This document shows positions 11,713 through 25,412 of a stretch of 64,000 bases of DNA, piece after piece. Source of the stretch: Phlebopus portentosus (taxonomy: Eukaryota > Basidiomycota > Agaricomycetes > Boletales > Boletinellaceae); contig JAYXKI010000017.1 of assembly GCA_037892935.1 (NCBI GenBank), positions 930,001 to 994,000 on the forward strand. Direction: 5' to 3'. Below the pieces are notes generated by a model. The model was not told the DNA's origin. It worked only from the letters and a program-made list of their open reading frames with translations, and did no database searches. A program made the translations under genes and the position numbers. How positions within the stretch are numbered: position 1 is the stretch's first letter; every line of letters begins with the position of its first letter.

Positions 11713-12526
11713 ACTATGGCCACTCTCTCCTCTTCCTTCGATGATGGGAGGGAGTTTTTTTTTCTGTGCTGTAGAATGTGATGTGCGGCATGGAAACGAT
11801 ACAATTGCAGTATAAGGAGGCCGTTTATGGGGATTGCGGCGTTTCTTTCGCAAAGTTAGCAGCATAGTACGCCTTTGGCGGACATACCCCACGTATTAGG
11901 CCGTGGAACGGAACAAATTTGCTTTCAGCTCCAGTATGCGGGCACAAGTGCAGCGGCAGCATGTAAAGAGCGCAAATCGACGACACAGATTTTGAACAAA
12001 TGTGCAATATTGTCAGACATTATTTCGATAAAGATCACCATAGTGAATGTGGAAGAAGCTGGATGACATCCTTGCCCTTGTCAGACCACTTCGACTTGAC
12101 TACTGCTGGGGTGTGATGATATATAGCTTCCTCAGAGCTCTGTGCAACCTAGAGAAGACGCACGAGCATTGTCATGTAAAAGGAAATCACATCAGAAGAT
12201 GGATCGAAACACGCAGTGTATGTGGCTTGCGAGGTATAAAAAGGACTTGCGAAGGCCATTGCGGCGTGGAACTGAACGGCGGTGCGTCCAGATTTTCACC
12301 CGTATCAGGACCCCGGGCAATCCCAACGGATGACCTGTCCCCCTAATCCGGATGAAAGCATGGGGGATCCAGATAAAATGGTCGATTTCCAGAACAGGCA
12401 TTTGTTGGGATTGGGGGCCGTATCGCATGTCTTAACTGTACCTTCTTATGTAAGTACAGGACTATCCACTTCTTTGTCTCAGCTCAATTCTCTTTGTTTC
12501 TTCTTTCGTTACCACACACTCTCCCA
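11713..12526. other. Intergenic between divergent kinase relic and F-box gene
   Basis: Shared 5' region of the two genes. No motif-bearing frame. Confidence 0.45.
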
Positions 12527-14183
12527 ATGGCAGACGGCGGCGTAAATGTCGGTGGGAATATTCTCCAGCTCACTATCGACGTTTTCACGGAGCTACAAAA
12601 AGCTGGAGGGACTGCCTCCGACGATCAATTATGGTCATTCCTTGGGAGGGGTACCGGGATTGACTTAGACGCAGCAAGGCCTCCGTGAGTTGTCTTACAT
12701 GTTCTTGCCGCATTTCACTAACAGTCGCTTTAGAGAGATTAATGAAATGACGAGAGGTGCTCTTCTCGACGTCTTAACAGTTATGGGGCGTGTAAAGGCT
12801 ATGAGGATCGCCTTGGATGATTTGTCTCAGGCCCTCGAAAGGAAAGTGAACTCAGTCAACTCAGAACTCGAACCGTCGTTTCTTCATTGCGGAGTACTCG
12901 CCACTCCAGACGAGGTACTCGAGTGTATTTTCCGCAATGTCGTGCATGATGAAGAAAACGAAGATGAAGATGAAGAAAACGAAGATGAAGATGAAGGAAA
13001 CGAAGATAAAAGTGAAAATGACGAAAATGAACAAAAAGAAGACGAGAACGATGCTGCTCTGGTTCTCTCCCACGTCTGTTCTCGGTTTCGTTCAATCTTA
13101 CTCCGCGCTCCTGTATTATGGTCTCGCCTGTCATCCCCAATGTCAGCATCTCAACTTGATGCCCATATGGAGCGCGCTAAGGACAGCTCGTTATCGGCGG
13201 TTATGGACATCGGAGGGCCGGCTCAGAAAGTCAAAGAGTTCTCCGGATTCATCGCAAAGCATGCTTCACGTTGGAAAGCAATCAAGTTCGTGGGTCCCGA
13301 TTCCAGGACCATTCCGAGTGACTTTATACAAAAACTTCGTTTACCCAACCTGGAACATTTCGACTCTCGCGTCAAGTTCAGGAAGGAAACCTTGGAAGCG
13401 TGGACTATGCCGAAATTGAAGAGTATCAGACTGCTTGAAACCGTTCCACAGTCCGAATCGAAACTTTTCAATTCGAACACCATTCAATCCGTCGTATTTT
13501 CATCTCCTTCGGACTGTTACGACACAGAGCCCCTCATAGAATTTCTATTATCACTCCCAAATCTTACCGATTTGCATCTGGACATCGAAGCAGGGAGCCA
13601 CGAAGAAGATCGCGTACTTTGTGACGATACCTCCCTCGGCGAGCTCTCTAACCTCAAACAGTTAACGTTGAAGACGTCTGTTCCGAAAGTGTTCTCTGCG
13701 ATACTTATACAGCTGGGGATGCCAATGCTGGAAAAGTTGAACATGATTATACACGACGGAGTATCTTCGAGTTACGGTAACTACTATTCTCCCAGCGATT
13801 GGATGAGCAACTTCCCATCCGAGCCTTGCCCGTCCGTGAAGTGGCTGTACTTGTCTTTCCGAAACGAGCATCACGAAGAACTCCGCCTGTACAACCTTTT
13901 CACTGTCTTCTCGGGGTTAGAGCATCTCACCCTCGATATTCCGGAGAATCAGCCTTCAATGCTTCAGGGAAAATATTCGTACGAACTACCAGAAATGCCG
14001 CCTTTGCGTTCCTTGTCCATGCCAGTCCCCTCAGAGGCGTTCATTGAGGATTTCGCAGACGCAATGAAGGGGAGTGGCGAATGGGAGAATTTTGAATGTT
14101 TACATTTCAAACCGGCTGGATTAACGTCGAGGACGCAGGCGGAATATTTACTGACAAAACAAAAGATGGAGTGGTATGAATGA
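12527..14183 (+). CDS. F-box protein with degenerate leucine-rich tail
   Basis: Probable substrate receptor of an SCF ubiquitin ligase. Two exons: 12527-12684 and 12734-14183, separated by a 49-nt intron (GTGAGT..TTTAG); 535 aa. Start ATG at 12527 (MADGGVNVGG). An N-terminal helical segment (LQLTIDVFTELQKAGG) and a coiled coil (MRIALDDLSQALERKVNSV) precede the F-box-like stretch LATPDEVLECIFRNVV .. ALVLSHVCSRFRSILLRAPVLWSRL. An acidic tract of about 35 residues of E, D and N (about 12948-13053) interrupts the F-box between its first helix and the VCSRF helix, which is unusual. The C-terminal half has irregular LRR-type repeats (LPNLTDLHLDIE, LSNLKQLTLKT, FSGLEHLTLDIP). A broken paralogue lies at 17.3-18.8 kb. 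Confidence 0.82.
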
Positions 14184-15252
14184 TTCTAAACTTGTCGAAA
14201 AATTCATTGTACTGTATGCTATCAACCTGATGAACAGTTATTGGTATTTTGGTATTTCCTCAATGAAAGTCAGTCTCCATAGTCTTGTGCACCGAATCGC
14301 TAGGATAGCTGACTTCTGTCTAAGCCTGTTCGGATGATTGCGGCGAAGAATCTGTGTGTATAGTAAGTCGGATCGGCCGTTGCTTTACAGCACTTTGCAT
14401 AAGTAATGGCACTCCCAGGCCTTTTTGGAGCAAAGTAAATCAGTTTATATCATGTGACAAGCCTGACTTCGTGAAAATTTGGCCTACATCTAAGGGTCAA
14501 CAGCATCATGAAACTACCAATCACAGCTTCTCTCCCTTGAAACTTGGTACAAATGTGTTACTCATGGGAAAAGTGAAGCATGTATTTTCTCAGTAATGAT
14601 AGTTAGGACAGATCTTCTCAGAATGCTTGACTGACCAATACTGCTCTGAGTTGAGAAGGAATTCAATTTTATTATACAAATCAAATCACTATTTTTGAAA
14701 TTTGGCAAATAGTAGGTATTCCATACTTGATTTACGAGCTTGTTGTAAGTGATTTGGTTGAGGATTAAGCCCTGGACAAAATGAATACTATCGGAGGAAA
14801 GGCGGGAGACAAGTTTGGACAGGAGTCTGACGGTGAAGTCCATTTTCCCACCTGCTTTCTGAAACAAACTCTCTTTGTTCAAAAAAGTCCAGAGTGCCAT
14901 TACTTATACAAAGCGCTGTAATGAAAACTTCTATAATATAACTAATATTGCTAAAACTCAAACTAAACAGTATATAAAAGACCTGTTTGTTTTTGAGTCG
15001 TAATTCGAGTGTAGGACTTGATTCAGCGCATGATTGTAAAAGAATATATGTTCCATGTTCGCGTACTTCACCAAGAGGGATAAGCTGAATGCATGTTATA
15101 GTTACGGGACCGGTGGGTCAGCTTTCATTACAAAACAGACAAGCACAGTCTGTCGTTTGGTGTTTGCGATATTAATGCACAGCAAATCCCTTAGAAAGTA
15201 GTGAGATGGAGAGAAAAGAAAGACCGATCTGTCACAACTGGCAACACTATGA
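14184..15252. other. Intergenic, AT-rich
   Basis: About 1.07 kb between the F-box gene and ATG12 (convergent). Short frames only; no repeat noticed. Confidence 0.45.
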
Positions 15253-15823
15253 TCACCCCCAAGCGGCCGTCGTACTGAGTATATGTCACTGTCAGTCCGC
15301 AAGATCGTTAAAAAATTTCGCATACCTATAGTTGACTATTAAATGCCCATCTGTCTGGAAGCACTATTAAAGATGTTAGTGAGGAATTACTAGATGGACA
15401 TGTTTCTCACTTTGAAGAGGTTCGATACGGTGTCGTCTGGTGCAGGAGAGAAAGCAAGGTTGATATATGTAAACTACAGCAAATCGATATCTCAATTTCT
15501 CATGCGCATGAAGTATTCAAAATCGCGCTCACCAGTGGATCTCCACTTTTCCAACCCAACTCCTTCCTCAAGAACTGAATGACAGTCTGGAACCGGTTAC
15601 TCGCCGTAATTTTGTAGAAGTTTTGCTTCATTATGGGTGCGTTTCCAACAGCCTTAAACCGTACTACGACTTTGGACGTGTCCCGTTGCTTGTACGTTTC
15701 GAGCGCAGCGAGAGCCTCCGAGGTCGGACCAGCGCCTGACGGCGAGGAGTCGGTCGCCGTGAGCGCATCGAGACCTGGAACTGCACTTCTGCTGCCGAGA
15801 AGAGGCGAAGGTGATGAGGCCAT
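15253..15823 (-). CDS. ATG12: Ubiquitin-like autophagy protein Atg12
   Basis: Atg12 is conjugated through its C-terminal glycine to Atg5; the Atg12-Atg5-Atg16 complex drives Atg8 lipidation at the phagophore. Four exons: 15823-15533, 15473-15411, 15363-15326, 15274-15253; 137 aa. The first ATG in frame is 15823 (MASSPSPLL); the frame runs further upstream without ATG. The ubiquitin-like fold is plain: KVVVRFKAVGNAPIMKQNF, KITASNRFQTVIQFLRKEL, YINLAFSPAPDDTVSNLFKC, FQTDGHLIVNYSTTAAWG. The protein ends in Trp-Gly, the conjugation site. The N-terminal 35-40 residues are disordered, as in other fungi. Divergent from TPI1, with 267 bp between start codons. Confidence 0.95.
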
Positions 15824-16090
15824 TGCGGTATTGTGTTCGACCGCTCGCGGACTATGGCATGGATGGTTGACCGTCGTCACGTCGTGTCGCGCTCATCGTC
15901 TGTGCACGACGGACCGGTGGAGATTGAATCACGTGCTACATTATTCCGGCAAGCCCCGTAGACCCTATATGGCCGCATACAACCGCGTTCTATTGCTTTT
16001 TGGCTTTCCACTGTTATCCTCATCATCGATTGCACGCTGCGATTGTGTCGACGCAAGAAATACAGGCTAGAGTAGTCTTTTCATCTCAAA
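15824..16090. promoter_or_regulatory. Divergent promoter ATG12 / TPI1
   Basis: 267 bp between the two start codons. A pyrimidine-rich stretch lies at about 15995-16025, upstream of the TPI1 start. No defined operator can be named. Confidence 0.5.
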
Positions 16091-17115
<1,025 letters not shown>

Positions 17116-17271
17116 ATTTGGTCTTTCTGATCATGAGATTGTACAGTATAAAAGCGCAGACAACTTGAAGAATTGTATAGAGATGATATCGCTAGTACTG
17201 TACATTAACATTCTACCAACACGGTACAAGCACACAGACCGTTAACATCAAGCATAATCCAGACGGGAAAT

Positions 17272-18840
17272 CTATACTAGGCGTCTATCCCAAGAACATA
17301 GAGGCAAACCATGCCTCGTAATTCCTTCTCTTAAAATCTGCTCGACCTCTTGTTTAGACAAGACACCGCCAGGCTTGAATTCAAAGCGGTCAAATGCACC
17401 CCACTGCCCGCTCTCCTTCATCTCGTACGCAAACTCCATCAGAGTCCTTGGCGATCTTGGAGTTCGTGGATTGGTGTATTAGGATCGAACGTAAGGGAGG
17501 CATGATCTGCTTCTTGCCATCCTCAGTCACTCCTACCTCCGAGATATCTGGAACGTCTAGTTCGAGTTTCTTCAAATTGGCGAATGCCTTGAAGAAATGC
17601 TCTAATGGCATTGTCTATTCGAATCGTCTTCGGAACTTGAAGGCCAGCTCCTTCACCGAGGGGCGGATGAGGTAGTCAAGAAGCTTTATCCAGAATGGTG
17701 GAACGAGATAGTATTCTCCGCTAAAATTGTCGTTATAATCTAACGCTAGTCTCTCCAGCGCAGGCATTCGAACGCGCAAGAAGCATTCAAATCCCCTCGC
17801 GACGCAGAAGTGCAGGGACAGGCGCCTCAGATTCGGGAGAATGCAGAAAAGGGAATTGAAAGTTTGCATTGATTCGCTATAGTCTTCTGACATATCCAAG
17901 CAGAGTTCCACGAGATTGGGTAAGGAGCAGAAGATTGCGAAGCGATTATGTCAATTCTAGTCGCACAGAATCCAAAGTAGTAATGCTGCTTGAGGAGAAA
18001 AAGCCAAACGTAGAAGACGGTAAGGTGTCCTTAATCTTGACTCGCGTTACTTTGGGCATTTCCCAGGCATCCAAGAGATATTGCACCCAGAGAAGTATCT
18101 TACGTTCGGCAAGGTTGATCTGATTTTTATACTTCGGCGGGAGATAGAAGTACCCCTGTCTACCCACAGAAATACGACGCTTCTCCAACGTACAGGGTTG
18201 TTAACGATGAGTTCGTAAATTGGATCAATCCCTTTCCACGAGCGGTCCGCACGGATCACCGCTATCAGCAGAAGATCTCCTGAACGTTCGGCACGCATCC
18301 GAAGTAGTGAAGTGGACATTTCCTACCTCTGACGAGTCTACAACGAAGGACGCCCGAGCGAAATTGAACGAAACCGGGAACATACGTGCGACAGAACAAG
18401 GGAGGGATCAAGCCATCGAGTGTCCTCCTGAATGACAATGTCGAAAATGCTTTCAAGGATCTCATCTGGAAGCATCCGTATTCCGCAGCGTAGAGACAAG
18501 GGCATTAACCGGGTCTTCATTTCGCCCAGTTTTCGCTCACAAGCAAACGAAAGATCGTCCAACGCAAGCTGCATGGTTTTGATGCGTCCAATCGACGATA
18601 ACGCATCGATAACCGCGGGACGCAATAGCTCGATGGGTTGCCTATGTATGGACAGGTCTGAATTTCTGGAGACGAATTTGAAAGAATCACCTACCCGACG
18701 CATGTCGACACTGCACTTGTGTCTATGAACCACCAATATTCACTGTCAGAAGCAATTCCACCCAGACGCTGCAACTCGGCCAAGAGACTAGTCATGAGCT
18801 GAAGAGAGCCCTGGCTGACATTAACACCATGGATCGTCAT
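17272..18840 (-). pseudogene. Decayed F-box gene, paralogue of the one at 12.5 kb
   Basis: Same architecture as the intact gene. It has a start at 18840 (MTIHGVNVSQGSLQL), the coiled coil TMQLALDDLSFACERKLGEM and the F-box MLPDEILESIFDIVI .. LVLSHVCSRFRSI. LRR-like blocks LPNLRRLSLHF and FANLKKLELDVP and a conserved tail (MKESGQWGAFDRFEFKPGG) follow. The acidic insert is absent. Lesions are TAG at 18340-18338 and 18325-18323 (the first stands where the intact copy has the Trp of APVLW), frame changes near 18080, 17940 and 17450, and another stop at 17617-17615. The tail still aligns residue by residue with the intact copy, so this is a relic and not noise. Confidence 0.8.
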
Positions 18841-18930
18841 CGTGGTGGCCAAGACCAACGGACTCAAGAAGCAAATCCATCGCAGTGCAAATATCACAAA
18901 TTACCGGTAAGATTGATTGCAACGATATCT

Positions 18931-20131
18931 TTATCTAAGCCATAGTAACCAAGGGTGTCGGCGGCCTTCAGGTGAGGTATACGTCCTAAGCAACTGCACT
19001 TGTTCTTCCTTCGTCAGTCCTGACCGGCCTCTCCAATGTGCTTCATCGACGATCAAAGGAGCGAAAAGTTTTTTCTGCAGTTCAGCGATACGCTCTCGTT
19101 CGGGCCCAGCTGGATCTTCTATATGTTTGAGGAAATTGATCCGAGAAGAAATGGCATCTAGTACTTGTGGAACATTCCCTGGGGTGATTTGTGCGAGCCT
19201 ATAGGTCAAAAAAGGCGTTAGCATAAGCTGAATAACTGGATAAACAGACATCATACGCACCAGTCGCCGAAGGGGAAAACGAGAAGATTCGCAGCGTACC
19301 TGTTTCATTCGGTAGATTAGACAAAAGACAGAAGGTCAGTCTGCCCGAATGGCATCAACAAAGAAGTACGTACTTATGCCCACCTACATGTGCAATCTCA
19401 CCGACCTTCATTCTATTCCACACAGAACTGTCTTTGTTCCGTTCCCGACGCGAAGCAAGTTCGCTGTGCAAGGCTTCTATGAGAACTCCTCCTCTATCAC
19501 TGCACCGACAGTCACGAGAGCCATGAGTGCAGACGAGCAAATATATATCCTCATCTAAACTATCTGTCCATGTATTGATGGTATCTGGATCCGGAGAGTC
19601 GAAGAACGCTTCAGCATTTTGATCGGAAGTCACATATCCATTTCGGATGCGCACACCCGGCTTGGAGAGCCGCTCCTCGGAAGTCGGGAAATAGAACGTC
19701 AAGAAAGGGTACCGTTCCCCGGCTCCATCACTTTCCTCGCCTTCGAGGGAGCCATCCCACCAGAAGTTGACAACAGCTTTTCTTCTTGCAGCTTGTACCA
19801 TAAGTTCTCGTCCAATCTTCGAGAAGTCGGCATCCAATCTCGATAGATACGTCGAGGGAGGCTTTGGATGCCGGAGCAGTGTGTAAGACGTGTGATAGGG
19901 CGCAGTACCGACCACGCTTTCGTATTTGTTCGGCTCAGGCTCTGGTGCGGCGGCCGAACTCGAGGGTCCGGTCATGCCATTCTTGCTCGGTAAGTTTGTA
20001 GCCAGAGATGTCGAAAAAGGCTGTGATAATGTGGTCGACGGAAAGCAACGCATCAGACGTAAGTCAGCTCTTCTGAGAGAACCCCTCGAAGGAAAAGATG
20101 AGAATATTGATCTGGAAGGGACGAGAAACAT
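18931..20131 (-). CDS. Apd1/Aim32-type thioredoxin-like [2Fe-2S] protein (sucrase/ferredoxin-like family)
   Basis: Three exons: 20131-19374, 19299-19261, 19198-18931; 354 aa. First ATG at 20131 (MFLVPSRSIFSSFPSRGSL); the Arg/Ser-rich, acid-free N-terminus looks like a mitochondrial presequence, pointing to Aim32 more than to cytosolic Apd1. The cluster ligands of this family are visible: C-x8-C in CTHGSRDCRC and H-x3-H in HVGGHKYAAN, followed by LLVFPFGDWLAQI. Splicing at HK|YAANLL and GDW|LAQI restores the motif exactly. In yeast, Aim32 acts in mitochondrial redox quality control; that role is inferred from family only. Confidence 0.85.
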
Positions 20132-21091
20132 GACAGTAGTGGATAAAAAAACATAGTTAATTTTGCTGCGAGTTCTCGACAACACGGTCAGTCAGCGGCA
20201 AGCAGGTTGACGCGTCCGATTCCGTGTCGGTTGGTTCCACTGCACGTGCCGCGCTACACAACCAGAAGTTTGTTTGATGCCGCTCCGACTCCGTCGGACC
20301 TCAATTTCAAACTAATCAGTGTAATATGGAATTTTTCAATGCATCATCTGGCGAACGTCACAAACACTTCCTGATCGAACGCTTTATTCGCCAAACAGCC
20401 AGAACAAAGAGTTCTCATTAGGCTTACTTACCTCTGGTCCACGCGAGGACTTGTCAAAGAGAAAAACGATACAGCAGGGGTAAGCAGACTCACTTGCCAA
20501 GCTTTCATCGCGCCATCCAACGCAATGTGCAAATACAGCAAATTATCTGCGCGCCTGAGTAGTGTCACAACTCGGAGTAAAAGCATCTTCATCCCGTAAA
20601 AATCATATAACATCTCATTCAGATAAGGCACGTCAGCTATCAGCCCACGAAGCAAAAGAGACTCACATTGCAAAATTCTGCACGGGTTTATAGCCGCGTA
20701 TGGCGATTTATAAGCAATTATAACCGCTTATGACTGGTTATGAGAGCTCATAAGCAAAAAAATAAACCGCCATACGCGGTTATAAACCCGTGCAGAATTT
20801 TGCGATGCATAGGAGAAAGCGCTATAATGGCAGTAAGTATGTTTGCCATCCGATGCTGTCATGACTTTGACTGATCTTTGCGCCAAATCGCCGGTGTCAA
20901 TTAGGCCAGTACTTTCATTGCGCATGATTTGTAAAGTACAGCAAAATATCTGCATAATTATCCAAGTATGCTGGTCAAACTATGCGCCGAAAGCAGTGCT
21001 GCGCAATGTTCATATACGTGCCATTCTTTAACTTAAGACCGCCTGAATGGGTGCGGACGTATGCCCCTGAAACACCAAGCTGTTCGAAGTC
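20132..21091. other. Intergenic carrying an inverted-repeat element
   Basis: Between the ferredoxin-like gene and the first intact kinase. Apart from the foldback element at 20669-20804 I see only short frames. Confidence 0.5.
20669..20804. repeat. 136-bp foldback element (MITE-like)
   Basis: Arms 20669-20711 and 20762-20804 are inverted copies of 43 bp with about three mismatches (TGCAAAATTCTGCACGGG.. against its complement ..CCCGTGCAGAATTTTGCG). The 50-bp centre is itself rich in TTATAA/CATAAGC palindromes. No clear target-site duplication. The transcript would form a near-perfect hairpin. Confidence 0.85.
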
Positions 21092-23122
21092 ATGAATCAG
21101 TCTACACACCACAAGCATCTTCCGCGTTTCAAGAAAATGGAACTCATCGGTGCAGGAAATTTTGGTGATGTTTACGTGCGTTTCTTCTTCTTCGTTTGTT
21201 ACCCTCGGTCGAGCATTCGCTTCGATTCTCGTAGGAGTGCTATGATCGCGAGGAGAAGAGAATAGTTGCCCTCAAAACGATTACTCACTCGATTGAGGTA
21301 CTTATAGAGCGTGAGAGCATGATCATGAACGTCTTGAAAGACTTGGGCCATCATGATAATATCGTGAGTGATTCGTGCCGATTTATTCAGAAGTATGCTG
21401 GTCCAACTCAGCATCTCTGATAAATTTCTCGAGACTATAGATTGATTTTTTGGAAGAATATACGAATCCATCTACAGACAAGACTGCCTTCGTCTTTGAA
21501 TATGCCGCCGGCGGTAGTGTTTACGATCGACTGAAAATTTTAAAGAAATTCACTGAAGTAGATGCGAGAGATGTCATCGAGTACGTGATCATGAACCTCT
21601 TCATTCTGTTTCTTCACTGACCTGTGTCGACTTCAGAGGAACCTTGCGAGGACTTGAATTCCTACATTCAAGGCGCATAATACACAGAGATGTAAAGTAA
21701 GTCGTAATCGAGTAAACAATGACAACGAGAAGAAATGTACCTTTGCTCATTTTGCAATCACAACGCATGAAGGCCTGCAAACATCCTTCTTCGATACACA
21801 GGTCTACCTCTATGGCCAAAGTTAGCAGACTTTGGCTTGTAAGCAACTTTTCGTAATGTATTCTTCATCCCTATTCACTTGACTTTATACAGGTCGTCAC
21901 TTATCCCCGATACAGACGGGAAAGTTGAATTCAATGACGACGGGACCCTGGCATATAGCCCTCCTGAGGCTTTTGAATTCAACAAAGTCGGAATAAAAGC
22001 GGACATCTGGCCAATAGGGTACGTTCTTATATCGACGTCCACTCGCATACAATTGATTGGTTGATCATCAAATAATCGGCATGTGAAATGTCCCTACCTC
22101 CTACGGATACTCCAGTGTCATAATGTACCAATTGTTTTTCGGACATCATCCATTCGACTACGACGAGCTTACTACAAGTGAAGTCGTCTACGACATAAAA
22201 GATTATATCCTGGAACTCGGATATGGTGATCATACGCCTGCAGACAAACTTGACCCTCTGTTTGAAACTATCTCATCAGATGGTAGGATTGCTTTCAGTG
22301 TCTCCGTGAAGGAAGCTAATGAATTTCTCCATAAGCACGACATCTGATGGCAGATCTCCTTCGGAAGGATGAAAAAATTCGTCCATCTGCTGAGGAGGCT
22401 TTGAAATACAATGTGAGGCTCTCTACACCAGCACTGCAGTCCTATAGGTTACTTACCGTTATCAAACGTTATAGTGGATTAAGACAGCGTCAAAAGAAAG
22501 GACCTTTTATGCCTCTGGGCTCGAAACTGAAAGGAAAAGGGAACTCTTGAAAATATCGAGTATCAGAGAAAGAGATTTCAAACACAGGAAAGATAGATTT
22601 AGGGTGCATAAAAAGCGTCAGTTAAGGATGCGTCAGGAAGAACGGTCTAGTCCTTTGGGCCACGGCCTTCCGCCATCCGACACACGAGATGGAAGAAGTA
22701 CCCAAAGTATTGTGACCAATGACGCTCCGAAAGAATCATCGAAGAATGTCGGCCAGCGCAAATCAGATGTAGTAATAGGGAAAGATGCAGTGCCTTCCAG
22801 GGGACGCTCAGTCGCACTCCCGATTCGCAGTCGAACGGCAGAAAAAAGCAGTACTAGCAGTTCTAAGACGGCGTCTGAGCGAAATAGTAACCACCTGCAG
22901 GCGCCTGGCTCTAGCAACTCGAGGAACAACGGTGATGCCGGATCAATTGCGAGCTCCTCAGCATCAAGTCCGCGAATTGCAGCTCGCAGGCAAAGAGAGC
23001 TCCCCGGGAGAGAGGAAATAAATCTGAGACGCGAACGATTGAGAGCGTCTAGGCATACAGGAGGGAGTTCAAGACAGACGTCTACAAGTACTAATCCATC
23101 AAGTCATACTGTAAGTCTTTAA
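21092..23122 (+). CDS. Protein kinase with long Ser/Arg-rich tail (copy 1 of tandem pair)
   Basis: Nine exons by motif continuity. Subdomains: MELIGAGNFGDVY (glycine loop), IVALKTI (Lys), FVFEYAAGGSVYDRL, RRIIHRDVKPANILL (catalytic loop), KLADFGL, YSPPEAF (APE variant), IKADIWPIGVIMYQL, RKDEKIRPSAEEALKYN. The residues needed for catalysis are all present. The last exon (22476-23122) encodes a tail of about 215 residues beginning WIKTAS, basic and rich in Ser, Arg and Asn, likely disordered. The start at 21092 (MNQSTHHKHLPRFKK) is the nearest ATG to the kinase fold. Substrate unknown; I cannot place it in a named yeast or animal subfamily. Same intron plan as the copy at 23.8 kb and the relic at 10-11.7 kb. 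Confidence 0.8.
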
Positions 23123-23758
23123 ATACTAACGCTTCGAGACGTGCGTCTACGAATACTAATCCTTCAGGACAGAATTAGAAGATTAAATAAAACAAAACTA
23201 TTCCTTCGTTACGAAGAACACTGTATTGACTCACCGTGACTCATTGAGATATAAACATTTCCTGTCATTGATTTCCCTCGCAGGCTTGCGTGGTTCTCTT
23301 GCTATCCTGCGTTATAGCATTCCTTGAATTCTGCATTGCAAGCACGCACGGACCTCTAGTGCAATGCTTATCACAAGAGCAACTTATTCATGCCACAGTT
23401 TTTTATGCTAGATCTGTGGTTTGTCCAAGAAGCATTCCGTGAGAAAAGAGTGTAAAATACCGAGTAGGCGAAGTCGGATCTCTATTCGAACGGTCACTCC
23501 TTGCCTTGTACTTATAGCCAGACTTTATAACCCTTTCTTCAAGTTATAGTTTCATCCATGAGCAGGAAAACGCTTACGATATCTCGTGGCGCTGTTTCCC
23601 AACATTATCACATATCATGAATAACCCAAAGGGGCACATTCTTCATAAATTGATTTTCCGTCCTGGTGGCGCAAACTCCGAGTAGTACTTAATCGGTCCC
23701 AGTTGTTGAGCATCGAGCTACTTCTTGGCAGCGCGGGCGGTCGTCCGTCGTCGGGGAG
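23123..23758. other. Intergenic between tandem kinases
   Basis: 636 bp, no gene; promoter of the downstream kinase. Confidence 0.5.
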
Positions 23759-25412
23759 ATGTCTCATAGTGGTACAGGAGTCGGAAGGCGTCCATTACCA
23801 TACGATATACACCGTAAGATTGGTTCTGGGCATTTCGGAAGAGTGTATGTGAGTGATACATTTCCTATCTCGTCGCCACTGCAGTAGCATTGTCCGTAAC
23901 ATGGAACATCTAGGAAGGACGAAATCCTCGCACGAACCAGCGCGTGGCACTGAAGATGTTCAAGGAAGAGACAGACGAAAGTCTAATTAGGCTCGAACTT
24001 CGGAATAACAAGAAAGTGAGAAGTTTTGGTCGACACCCAAACATTGTGAGTGGCGTCATCATGGCCCTTTATCTTATCTTATCAGCTTCCTGGTTTCTTT
24101 AGATCAATTTCCTTGGTGACTATGTATATGGGCACGAAAAGTGTCCTGTTTTCGTCTTCGAATACGCAGGAGGTGGGAATGTCTTTACTCGGCTTCGGAG
24201 TATGGGATCGTTTTCCGAAGCAGACACCAGAGATATCTTGAGGTAGGAGTCTTTATCTCTACTATTGTAGCTTATAGAGTTTTGACGTTCGAATTGTGCC
24301 TCTGATGACAATCCCAGAGGCGTGTTCAAAGGGCTTAAGCATCTGCATAAGCACAGGATAATGCACAGGGATATCAAGTGAGATGGCATTTCGCTCTGAT
24401 GTTGTTCGTTCTTCTGAACCTGAGCTATCGTCAACTGTAGACCGGAGAACATCTTGCTCAAGACAAATACTCTACCTCACGAACCAGCTCTATCGGACTT
24501 TGGGGTGTGAGTCCGTCCACAAAATAATGTCTGTAATGTTCATTGACATATGTGAATCTCAGGTCGGGGAGACTTAACCCCGGGTGGGTCCCAGAATATT
24601 TCAAGGCTGGGACCATGCCGTACAACCCTCCAGAAGCTTTCAAGTACGGTCTGGTGGGACGAAAGGGCGACGTTTGGGCGGTCGGGTACGTTCTTGTCTC
24701 GCCACATTTTTTTTTTTCATGGTAGACTGATGCGACAATAGAGTCGTCATGCACGAATTGCTCGTTGGGGAAAGGCCATTCGCTGGCTCTCCGGAAGACG
24801 ATAACGAAAGACTGATTAAAGAAATCCTCACTAAAAGGATTGATTTCAGGAGTGACTATTACAAGGACATTTCACTCGACGGTGAGGAATACACTCTGCC
24901 TGATCATGTATCCTTCCAGGAGTGCTGATATACTGCTCCGTTGTTGTAAGGTCGAGATCTCATGAAGAAACTATTGACCAAAAACCCCAATCTCAGGCCG
25001 ACTGTTGAGGACACAATAGAACACCCGGTGAGTTGTCCACACTCCGGAAGGACATTCCGGAACCAATATAACACGTCATGGAAAACAGTGGTTTACGAGC
25101 GCACCGGGAGAGAAATCATTCACTCCCTCTAAATTTGGCCGAAGAAAGTGCGGCAGACCCCGGGCTGCAATGATCAGAATTCGGGCTGCTCTTTCACATA
25201 TCAATAAGAGCTTTAGGTCGCGGAGACATGAGTCATCGCGCAATGCCAGGAAGAGACGGGGTCGGACAGCGCGAACTCGAGGTAAAAGGGCGGATTGGAG
25301 GCGCACTCCTGTCCACAAGGTGGGAGTGAAGATGCCGGACAGGGAGGCGGTTAAAAGACGAGAGCCGTCGGTACATCGTTCGCATCGTTCCCGTCGTTCG
25401 CACAGATCATGA
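23759..25412 (+). CDS. Protein kinase with Arg-rich tail (copy 2 of tandem pair)
   Basis: Nine exons. MSHSGTGVGRRPLPYD leads to HRKIGSGHFGRVYEG (glycine loop), VALKMF, HPNIINFLGDYV, FVFEYAGGGNVFTRL, HRIMHRDIKPENILL, ALSDFGVSG, NPPEAFKYGLVGRKGDVWAVG, ELLVGERPFAG, TKNPNLRPTVEDTIEHP. All catalytic residues are intact. The final exon starts after AAAACAG at 25089 and encodes WFTSAP plus about 100 residues with more than a third Arg/Lys and RS pairs (HRSHRSRRSHRS at the end), which could bind RNA or act as a nuclear signal. The WFxxAP join is shared with the relic at 10-11.7 kb, supporting this exon choice. Confidence 0.8.

Noticed and set aside
20428..20955. Two minus frames (81 and 75 codons) on either side of the foldback element
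   Set aside because: Considered as one gene split by the insertion, but no shared motif, and they do not form a convincing continuous product.
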